Made by a program: the position numbers and the translations under genes. The notes under the pieces are model-generated. The model saw only the letters and a program-made list of their open reading frames with translations, did not search any database and was not told the origin of the DNA. Positions 1-5,168 of a stretch of 5,180 nucleotides of DNA are shown here, one piece after another. The stretch is from NCBI GenBank assembly GCA_003695555.1, contig RFIU01000337.1, positions 1 to 5,180 of the forward strand, written 5' to 3'. The stretch comes from Alphaproteobacteria bacterium. GTDB taxonomy: Bacteria; Pseudomonadota; Alphaproteobacteria; Sphingomonadales; Rhodothalassiaceae. Every line of letters begins with the position of its first letter. The first letter of the stretch is position 1.

Positions 1-735
1 CACCTCGCCCGGATCCTTCGGGTCGTCATAGACGCCGCGGGCGACCTGTATCGCGTGCCGGAAGCCGCGCAGATTGATGAAGCCCATCTTCAAGGTGAAG
101 AATACGGCGCCAAGCAGCAGCCAGAGAACGATCAGCGGCATGCCTACCGATCCGTCGGTGAAATCGCTCGCCGCCAGCCCATCGCCGCTGGTCGAAAGAT
201 GGGGAGAAAGCCTGACGGGCGCGACGAGCTCGATACGCGTCTGCCCTTCGGCGGGAACGACCGTGGCTTTAGTCAGCTGATCACCATGGATGCTCAAGAG
301 GCGGTCGCGCAGCAGTTCGGCGGTCGCCGCTGCGGTGGTTGCCATCTCGACCGGCAGATGGCCGTCGCAAACGATACCGTCACGGTCGAATTCGAAGGCA
401 TGGCGCACGCCGCCGATCTCCAGACGCACCAGTGCGCCTTCGCGTAGGCGTCCTTCTTTCAGACGAAGTTCGGCCCGAGCCGTCTTGCCCCCCCCGGTGC
501 CGGGGATCGGGATTTCGGTGAAGATCAGGCCGGAAACGAAATCGGTGACCGGGGCGACCGCGGCATTGATGCGCTCGGAAAGCGTTTGTTCCGCCGGCGT
601 GCACTGCGCCGTGACGGCTGCATGTGCGGTGCCGGTCGGCGCGGCGGTGACGGCAGCAAGCAGCATAAGGACGGATAGCAGGAGCCAGCGATGCGCATGA
701 CCTCGTGGCGCGATGGCGGATGATTGCAGGTTCAT
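1..735 (-). CDS. Alanine/glycine:cation symporter (AGCS) family protein, 5' part, cut by the window edge
   Basis: This is the N-terminal 245 codons of a gene that continues beyond base 1 with no stop in the window. The last 48 visible residues (about 198-245) match the start of the conserved AGCS (sodium:alanine symporter) core: a first membrane segment (PLIVLWLLLGAVFFTLKMGF), then NLRGFRHAI, then VARGVYDDPKDPGEV, the family's conserved cytoplasmic stretch. Known members import alanine or glycine with Na+ or H+ across the inner membrane. Residues 1-39 look like a signal peptide or signal anchor: basic n-region, hydrophobic core WLLLSVLMLLAAVTAA, and a possible cleavage after AHA. Residues 50-78 (ERINAAVAPVTDFVSGLIF, then TEIPIPG) resemble the normal AGCS N-terminus, but about 115 extra residues (80-195) separate it from the first core helix. 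The ATG at 735 has AAGGGG ten bases upstream. The family call is firm; substrate and coupling ion cannot be read from this part. Confidence 0.9.
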   Translation of the reverse strand, partial: MNLQSSAIAPRGHAHRWLLLSVLMLLAAVTAAPTGTAHAAVTAQCTPAEQTLSERINAAVAPVTDFVSGLIFTEIPIPGTGGGKTARAELRLKEGRLREGALVRLEIGGVRHAFEFDRDGIVCDGHLPVEMATTAAATAELLRDRLLSIHGDQLTKATVVPAEGQTRIELVAPVRLSPHLSTSGDGLAASDFTDGSVGMPLIVLWLLLGAVFFTLKMGFINLRGFRHAIQVARGVYDDPKDPGEV

Positions 736-745
736 CGAGCGGTTT

Positions 746-751
746 CCCCTT
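746..751 (-). promoter_or_regulatory. Ribosome binding site of the AGCS symporter gene
   Basis: On the minus strand AAGGGG lies ten bases before the ATG at 735. It is the best Shine-Dalgarno match near any start in the window and supports that start codon. Confidence 0.65.
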
Positions 752-853
752 GTTGCGGTTGTCGTTCCTGCCTTTTCTTCTTCTTTGCCGTCTGCGCCCG
801 CTACGTCCCGGCGCACGGCCAACGTTGGGCATCCGGCTCCCCGGGCCCCGTGT

Positions 854-892
854 CGCTTCCGGCGCGGCGCATGCTAGCGGCAAGCGGAAGCG
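854..892. repeat. 8-bp perfect inverted repeat, possible hairpin in the symporter leader
   Basis: CGCTTCCG at 854-861 is matched by CGGAAGCG at 885-892, with a 23-base loop that itself contains the short palindromes GCATGC and GCTAGC. If symporter transcription starts upstream of it, this would form a leader hairpin. If the weak promoter at 871-899 is real, it overlaps the promoter instead. No U-tract follows on either strand, so it is not a standard terminator. Chance occurrence in GC-rich DNA is possible. Confidence 0.35.
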
Positions 893-946
893 GGAACAAC
901 CGGCTCTTTGGCTGACGATCGCGACGGCGGCGGTCTTTTACCGGTG

Positions 947-967
947 CTTAACCTTCACCCGGTTAGG
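947..967. promoter_or_regulatory. Imperfect inverted repeat CTTAACC-N7-GGTTAGG, candidate operator
   Basis: CTTAACC at 947-953 and GGTTAGG at 961-967 are complementary at 6 of 7 positions with a 7-base spacer, about 80 bases upstream of the DUF2336 start. The TTAACC arm resembles a half-site of CtrA, the alphaproteobacterial cell-cycle regulator, but the full TTAA-N7-TTAA form is not present. A role as an operator is inferred only from symmetry and location. Confidence 0.3.
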
Positions 968-1047
968 CTTCTCGACGAGCGGGGGGAAGGCCCGGGGCGT
1001 TCCCTTTTCCGTTCACCCACGTCTGCAATCGCGGGGTGTCGAGGTCG

Positions 1048-2157
1048 ATGAATCAAACCATTCTGAGCGCTGCCGATGTCGCCCGACTGCTGGAAGAGCG
1101 TTCCAGCGAGGCACGCGCCGAGACCGCCGAAAAGGTCGGCAGCTATTTCCGACAGGGTGAGCTGGGCCCCAAGGAGCGCGAACTTGCCGAAGAGATCTTC
1201 CGCGTCATGGTTCATGATGCGGAGGTCCGGGTCCGCAAGGCTCTTGCCCAGACGCTCGCCGAAAGTCCCGACCTTCCAGGAGACGTGGCCCGCACGCTTG
1301 CCGAAGATGTGGAAGAGGTCGCACTTCCGGTCATCGAGCTGTCCGACGTGCTCTCCGATAAGGATCTCATTCGGATCATCGAAACCAAGGGCGAGGCGCA
1401 TCAGGTCGCCGTCGCCCGTCGCCCGAGGGTCTCGGCGCCGGTATCCGATCGTCTTGCCGACACCGGCAGCGAACGGGTCGTCTCGACGCTTGTCGCCAAT
1501 GAGGGCGCCGAGATCGCCGACGAGACCTTCGAGAAGGTGGTCGAGCAGTACAAGGACAGCCCGAAGGTCCAGGAAGGACTCGTGCGTCGCTCCGCTCTGC
1601 CGCTTGTGGTCGCTGAACGACTGGTGAGCATGGTGTCCGAAAACCTGCGCACTCAGCTGGTCACGCGTCACCAGCTTTCCGATACGATGGCGACCGATCT
1701 CGTGATGCAGACACGTGAGCGGGCGACGGTCAGCCTGCTCAACCCCGACATCAAGGCGCCCGACGTGATCGAACTTGTCGATCAGCTCCACCGCAACAAG
1801 CGCCTCACCCCGACTCTCATCGTCCGCGCCTTGTGCATGGGCGATCTTACCTTTTTCGAGGCGGCGCTCGCAAAGCGGGCCGGAATTCCGATTCCGAATG
1901 CCTTTTCCCTGATTCACGACAAGGGGCGCCTCGGCCTCAAGCGACTGTGCGAAAAGGCCGGCATGCCCGAAAGCCTCTTCAAGATGGTCGTCATCGGGGT
2001 GGCGATCGGCGAGGAACTGACCGAGACCGGCGGCGACGATCGCGAGCGCTTCCGCCAGGTGATGATCGAACGAGTCGTTACCCAGATGGACGAGGAGCTG
2101 GATGCCGACAACCTCGACTATCTGATCGGCAAGCTCGGCCGCAAGAAGGCAGCCTGA
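1048..2157 (+). CDS. DUF2336 domain-containing protein
   Basis: The protein has 369 residues, a common length for DUF2336 proteins, which are widespread in Alphaproteobacteria and have no assigned biochemical role. It is soluble, with no signal peptide or membrane segment, so probably cytoplasmic. It reads as a chain of helix pairs like HEAT repeats. Visible family-like stretches are LLEERSSEARAETAEKV (14-30), DAEVRVRKALAQTLAES (57-73), a repeat around VALPVIELSDVLSDKDLIRII (91-111), then HQVAVARRPRVSAPVSDRL (118-136) and SALPLVVAERLVSMV (182-196). The C-terminal part carries AGIPIPNAFSLIHDKGRLGLKRLCEKAGMP (278-307), typical of family ends. The ATG at 1048 is preferred: GAGG lies at 1041-1044 and a G-rich run at 1033-1036, although spacing is poor for both. 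An in-frame GTG at 1036 has no ribosome binding site. It may be a protein-binding scaffold, by analogy with other HEAT-like proteins only. Confidence 0.88.
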   Translation: MNQTILSAADVARLLEERSSEARAETAEKVGSYFRQGELGPKERELAEEIFRVMVHDAEVRVRKALAQTLAESPDLPGDVARTLAEDVEEVALPVIELSDVLSDKDLIRIIETKGEAHQVAVARRPRVSAPVSDRLADTGSERVVSTLVANEGAEIADETFEKVVEQYKDSPKVQEGLVRRSALPLVVAERLVSMVSENLRTQLVTRHQLSDTMATDLVMQTRERATVSLLNPDIKAPDVIELVDQLHRNKRLTPTLIVRALCMGDLTFFEAALAKRAGIPIPNAFSLIHDKGRLGLKRLCEKAGMPESLFKMVVIGVAIGEELTETGGDDRERFRQVMIERVVTQMDEELDADNLDYLIGKLGRKKAA

Positions 2158-2193
2158 ATTCCCCAGAATACGGATCGGCGATGGCGTCAGGCT
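2151..2193. terminator. Weak hairpin between convergent genes, possible terminator
   Basis: AGCCTGA at 2151-2157, which includes the DUF2336 stop codon, is complementary to TCAGGCT at 2187-2193, followed by TTCCC. The 29-base loop is long and the T-run is short, so it is at best a weak bidirectional terminator. The rest of the 90-base gap shows only a 4-bp stem, CGGA (2230-2233) with TCCG (2239-2242). Confidence 0.3.
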
Positions 2194-2247
2194 TTCCCAT
2201 GTCTCTCATATCCCCCGTTCCCAAGCGTGCGGAACCTGTCCGGTGCC

Positions 2248-4419
2248 TTACTCGGCCGTGTCGGTAGAGGTGGCCGGCTGCGAATCGCGTCCGTGCAGGT
2301 GGAAGGCGAGCAGCAGGACGACCAGCGTCGCGATCTGCACGGCCAGCCCCTCGGCGGTCGGAAACAGGCCGACGATGTCGATGCGCGGCAGGCCGGAAAG
2401 CGGCGTAATGCCGATCCAGCCTGCTTCCTGCAGGGCGGCGATGCCCTTGCCGGCCAGTATCACGGCGAGCACCGCGATCAGCCATGAACTGAACAGGAAG
2501 AACTGACGGATCGGCAGGCGCAGGCTGAAGCGCAGGAAAAGCCAGGCGATGGCGATCAGGCTGATCGCTGCCGCTGCGGCACCGGAGGCGACCGCGGAAT
2601 GGGCCCCTTCGCTCCACAGGGCGGCATAGAACAGGATCGTCTCGAACGCCTCGCGATAGACGACGAGAAACGACAGACCGAACAGAAACCAGGCAGAGCG
2701 GCGAGAAAGCGCGCGCTGCATCGTCTCAGCGATATAGCGCCGCCAGCTTTCGGCATTGCTTTTGCCGTGCATCCAGATGCCGACCGAAACCAGCACCGCC
2801 GCCGCTACCAGCCCGCCGATCCCTTCGGTCAGTTCGCGCCCTGCGCCGCTGATCACGACGAGATGCGTGGCGGCCATCCAGGTCAGCCCGCCGGCAAGCA
2901 GAGCCACTACCCAGCCAGCATGGACGTGCGCGAGCAGCTCGCGGCGCCCCGATTTGGCGAGAAAGGCAATCATCGCGACGACGACGAGCAGGGCTTCGAG
3001 CCCTTCGCGCAGCAGGATCGTATAGGCGCCGACGAAGCTAGCCGTCGCGTCCGCCCGGTTGCGGTCGGCGAGCAGGGCGGCCGCCTCGTCGATCAGCGCA
3101 TCGGCCCGGCCGATGCTGTCGGCCAGATCATCGGGGTTCTTGCGCCGATCGATCGTGGCCCGCACGTCGGCCATTGCCGATTCGATCCGCCGCATCAGCG
3201 CCGGCGCGCGGGTCTTGAGCAGCGGTTCGACCGGTTCGACATGGTCGAGATAGGCGGAAAGCGCCGCCTTCTTCGCTGCTCGTCTATCGCCCTCACGATA
3301 GCTGGCCAGCGCTTCCTCAAGACGCGCTTTCGCCGCTTCCAGATCGCGGGCGGCGGAAGGCATCAGGACTTCGGGATGATGGCGCAGCCAGGCGGTGATC
3401 GCCCGGGCATCCTGCTCGCCGAGCTCGCGTGCGAGCGTGCTCGGGATGCTGCGGACCAGCGCATCCATGTCGGGGATCAGCCGGCGCACCTCATCCTGTC
3501 GCTCTTGCCAGATCTTCGCGCCTTCTTCGGCCAATGCAGGAGAATACGCGAAGCGGCCGACGTGAAAGGCGAGCGCCCAGCGCTCCTGCGTCGAAAGATT
3601 CGCATAGGGGGGCATTGCCGTGCCCGCAATGCCGTCGGTGATGGATAAAAATAGGGCATAGAGACTGCGTTCTTCGGCGCGTGCCGGATCGCTGAAGTCG
3701 ATCGGCGGCGGCTCCAGACCCGCCGCCTGCGGTCCATCGCCATGACCTTTTACGCCATGGCACATGGCGCAGTTCTCGGCATAGAGTCTGCTTCCAAGTT
3801 CCTCATCCGGCACCCTTCCCGGCGCCACCGCCACCGGCCAGGTCTGCAGGATGCGGCGAGACAGGCCACGGGCGATGTCCGCGACCTCGCGCGGATCGGC
3901 CTTGCGTTCGATCGCCACGATCAGACGGGCAACACCGTCTGCCAGCGCCTCTCGTGCCGGCGAGGAGGGCAGTTGCCCGACCATGCCGGCCGCGGTATGG
4001 GCGAATTCGACCATCTCTCGGTATTCGCCGGCGTTGACCACCTCTCCATCATGAACCGCACCGCCGTAATCGACAGCGAGATAATCGAGAAGCCGCCATA
4101 GCGCGCGTGCCGTCTCCTGCGCATCCGCCTCATGGGCCTGCCTCGAAGGGGTGGCAGGGGTGGAAGGGTTTTCCTTAGGCGGCGTCTGGGCACCTGAAAC
4201 GAAAGACTCGGCCGTGCCCGCAAGGCCCGTCCCCGCCCCGAAGAGCAGCACCGCCCATGCCATGGCGCATGCCGCCACCACCATGAGCGGAATTCCGAAC
4301 CGGAAGCTTTTGCCGGGCGTTGCGAAATGACGTCGGCGATCGAGAGATACCATTACCTCATTCACCCGCCAGGGCCGCCGCATGGTCAGATGAGGGGGGG
4401 TGGGCAAGGGTGCGCGCAT
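2248..4419 (-). CDS. Cytochrome c / FTR1-type iron permease fusion protein
   Basis: This 723-residue protein (numbered from the ATG at 4419) belongs to the cytochrome c/FTR1 iron permease family. In order: a basic n-region and hydrophobic export core (about 43-67); a periplasmic helical region with DYLAVDYGGAV and EYREMVEF (112-139); a class I cytochrome c domain with CAMCH (217-221) and probable axial Met in GTAMPPY (Met269); a charged helical linker with DHVEPVEPLL (392-401); and a permease domain of about seven membrane helices (464-710). The permease has both FTR1 signature motifs, REGLE (471-475) and REAFE (589-593), which carry iron-coordinating glutamates in this superfamily. The likely role is inner-membrane iron uptake with periplasmic redox change of iron by the heme domain; the direction of electron flow is not known from sequence. 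No EfeO, EfeB or P19 partner is adjacent. The start is uncertain: TTG 4425 (AAAGG four bases upstream), ATG 4419, ATG 4383 or ATG 4353. Confidence 0.95.
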   Translation of the reverse strand: MRAPLPTPPHLTMRRPWRVNEVMVSLDRRRHFATPGKSFRFGIPLMVVAACAMAWAVLLFGAGTGLAGTAESFVSGAQTPPKENPSTPATPSRQAHEADAQETARALWRLLDYLAVDYGGAVHDGEVVNAGEYREMVEFAHTAAGMVGQLPSSPAREALADGVARLIVAIERKADPREVADIARGLSRRILQTWPVAVAPGRVPDEELGSRLYAENCAMCHGVKGHGDGPQAAGLEPPPIDFSDPARAEERSLYALFLSITDGIAGTAMPPYANLSTQERWALAFHVGRFAYSPALAEEGAKIWQERQDEVRRLIPDMDALVRSIPSTLARELGEQDARAITAWLRHHPEVLMPSAARDLEAAKARLEEALASYREGDRRAAKKAALSAYLDHVEPVEPLLKTRAPALMRRIESAMADVRATIDRRKNPDDLADSIGRADALIDEAAALLADRNRADATASFVGAYTILLREGLEALLVVVAMIAFLAKSGRRELLAHVHAGWVVALLAGGLTWMAATHLVVISGAGRELTEGIGGLVAAAVLVSVGIWMHGKSNAESWRRYIAETMQRALSRRSAWFLFGLSFLVVYREAFETILFYAALWSEGAHSAVASGAAAAAISLIAIAWLFLRFSLRLPIRQFFLFSSWLIAVLAVILAGKGIAALQEAGWIGITPLSGLPRIDIVGLFPTAEGLAVQIATLVVLLLAFHLHGRDSQPATSTDTAE
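4394..4410 (+). other. G-quadruplex motif at the permease start region
   Basis: The plus strand has four runs of three or more G separated by loops of 1, 1 and 3 bases (runs at 4394-4396, 4398-4400, 4402-4404 and 4408-4410), which fits the classical four-run G-quadruplex pattern. This is the template strand of the permease gene, within codons 4-9 counted from 4419, or in its leader if a later start is used. Folding and effect are untested. Confidence 0.45.
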
Positions 4420-4431
4420 TCGCAACGGACC

Positions 4432-4436
4432 TTTCT
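4432..4436 (-). promoter_or_regulatory. Possible ribosome binding site for the longest permease starts
   Basis: The minus strand reads AGAAAGG just before the start region. AAAGG ends ten bases before the ATG at 4419 and four bases before the TTG at 4425, so it does not clearly choose between them. The ATG at 4353, which would give a more typical signal peptide, has GAGG only two bases upstream, too close for normal use. Confidence 0.35.
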
Positions 4437-4568
4437 CTTCTGCATGCTTCTCGCCGGGCCTGGCGATGGTTCGACGGTTCCCGGTTTTCTTTGCCGCTCA
4501 CCATCGCGCCCCTTGCGGCCACAGCGCAGGACCCTGCGGGCCGGAGCGCGTCACGTCAGCCGGGCGGT

Positions 4569-4582
4569 CACATGGACATGTG
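4569..4582. promoter_or_regulatory. Palindrome CACATG-GA-CATGTG, candidate operator
   Basis: A perfect 6-bp inverted repeat with a 2-base centre lies about 150 bases upstream of the permease start. Its form fits a dimeric regulator site, but I cannot name a regulator and one such repeat could occur by chance. Confidence 0.25.
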
Positions 4583-4653
4583 GCTTACCTTCCGATTTTC
4601 ACGGTGCCACCACAACCGGTCTAGCGGAACGGTTTCGGTCGTTTCCTAGCAAG

Positions 4654-4672
4654 AATGATAATGCGTCGCAAT
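4654..4672. promoter_or_regulatory. Fur-box-like site in an AT-rich island upstream of the iron permease
   Basis: AATGATAAT at 4654-4662 is identical to one half of the classical 19-base Fur box (AATGATAAT, one base, ATTATCATT). The other half (4664-4672) matches at about 4 of 9 positions. The overlapping segment ATAATGC-GTC-GCAATAA (4658-4674) is itself a near-palindrome with 5 of 7 pairs matching. On the minus strand TATCAT (4655-4660) could act as a -10 element inside the site, which would suit repression, although no good -35 precedes it. It lies 235-250 bases upstream of the permease start in otherwise GC-rich DNA. Iron-dependent control by Fur or a Fur-like protein is an inference. Confidence 0.4.
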
Positions 4673-4942
4673 AACTAAAATAGCCGTTCCATCCCCTTCA
4701 TTGGCAAGCAGTATGCTGGCTTATTCGCCGGCCGGGAAGGCTATTGCGTCCGCCCGCGCCGGCTTGTGCCATAAATGGCCCGCCATGCCGGCCACCGGAA
4801 CGAGGTGGAAGATGGGAGCAGGTAGTGGAAGGTCAAGGTCGGATCCTGCGCAGCACCTCGGACGGGCCGTGGGGGCTTGTTCGACGCAGAACACCGGGCA
4901 AGTCCGCAATCGCATGGTGCTTGCGGGGAGGTCCTTTCAGAG

Positions 4943-5014
4943 ACCCATGCCCACTTCGACACCCATGCCCACGATGGCACCGACACCATCCAAGGCACCA
5001 ACATCGGCCATCCT
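4943..5014. repeat. Degenerate 18-base tandem repeat, four units
   Basis: Units start at 4943, 4961, 4979 and 4997, each beginning ACC. The first two share the 12-base stretch ACCCATGCCCAC exactly, while the third and fourth are much more diverged. Because the period is a multiple of three, every frame gives a six-residue peptide repeat, for example THAHFD THAHDG on the plus strand or a Gly/Val-rich one on the minus strand. No ribosome binding site or family resemblance supports translation. Confidence 0.5.
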
Positions 5015-5081
5015 CGGCCAATTCGCCGGCTCAAGCTTTCTGCTATGAATGAGTTCCAGCTGTGAATCTGGAAAAGAGAGA

Positions 5082-5158
5082 TGGTCGGGGAGAGAGGATT
5101 CGAACCTCCGGCCCCCGCGTCCCGAACACGGTGCTCTACCAGGCTGAGCTACTCCCCG
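5082..5158 (-). tRNA. tRNA-Pro, anticodon CGG
   Basis: The minus strand folds into a complete 77-base tRNA. The acceptor stem pairs CGGGGAG with CTCCCCG, the D arm is GCTC-AGCCTGGTA-GAGC, and the anticodon stem is CCGTG/CGCGG with one G-T pair. The loop TTCGGGA has anticodon CGG at 5122-5124, the T arm is GGAGG-TTCGAAT-CCTCT, and the discriminator A is followed by an encoded CCA (5082-5084). It reads the proline codon CCG, frequent in this GC-rich genome. The T loop, D loop and CCA all match bacterial tRNA-Pro. The bases next to both ends are also complementary, extending the acceptor helix. No clear terminator follows; only a CTCTCTTTTCC stretch is seen at about 5070-5080. Confidence 0.97.
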
Positions 5159-5168
5159 ACCATGGGAC

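Larger units (their letters stand above)
736..1047. other. Divergent intergenic region between the symporter and DUF2336 genes
   Basis: These 312 bases separate two divergently transcribed genes and must hold both promoters. No frame here gives a recognisable protein. Visible elements are the symporter ribosome binding site (746-751), a pyrimidine-rich tract at about 771-786, an 8-bp inverted repeat at 854-892, and an imperfect inverted repeat at 947-967 with a TTAACC arm. A weak minus-strand promoter is possible: TTGTTC at 894-899, then 17 bases, then TAGCAT at 871-876, close to the usual spacing but with poor consensus match. I found no convincing plus-strand promoter and no riboswitch. Confidence 0.6.
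4426..5081. other. Long intergenic region without a recognisable gene
   Basis: About 655 bases lie between the permease start and tRNA-Pro. Open frames of 60-115 codons exist on both strands, but they overlap one another, give low-complexity or basic proline/arginine-rich products and resemble no family I know, as expected of chance frames in GC-rich DNA. What can be seen is a palindrome at 4569-4582, an AT-rich island with a Fur-box-like site at about 4651-4683, and a degenerate 18-base tandem repeat at 4943-5014. It probably holds the permease promoter and may hold a small RNA or decayed sequence. Confidence 0.6.

Noticed and set aside
380..883. A 167-codon minus-strand open frame overlapping the symporter start
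   Set aside because: It is an Arg-rich alternative frame of the symporter gene. The real frame has a ribosome binding site, a signal peptide and AGCS motifs, and lacks a stop only because it leaves the window.
736..960. Glycine riboswitch upstream of the AGCS symporter
   Set aside because: Such riboswitches often precede these transporters, so I looked on the minus strand, but the conserved glycine-aptamer core sequences were not found.
955..1917. A 320-codon open frame on the minus strand
   Set aside because: It is antisense to the DUF2336 gene, whose plus-strand frame is family-like throughout. The minus product has no recognisable motif.
2599..3648. A 349-codon open frame on the plus strand
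   Set aside because: It is antisense to the permease gene, and its product is rich in Arg, Gly and Pro without any family motif. The minus-strand frame contains CAMCH and both REXXE motifs, so this one is a GC-rich shadow.
4640..4690. RirA (TGA-N9-TCA) or Irr (ICE) site upstream of the permease
   Set aside because: The TGA at 4656-4658 is not followed by TCA at the required distance, and no ICE-like palindrome is present. The Fur-like reading fits better.
4701..5065. Several overlapping 60-115 codon frames on both strands as possible small genes
   Set aside because: They overlap each other, have no convincing ribosome binding sites and resemble no known family. One gains apparent pattern only from the 18-base repeat.
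4426..5158. Genomic island or prophage integrated at tRNA-Pro
   Set aside because: No integrase, no direct repeat of the tRNA 3' end and no phage or transposase gene is visible in the window.
5070..5160. Apparent peptide ERGFEPPAPASRT on the plus strand
   Set aside because: This is the well-known spurious translation of the strand opposite a tRNA gene.
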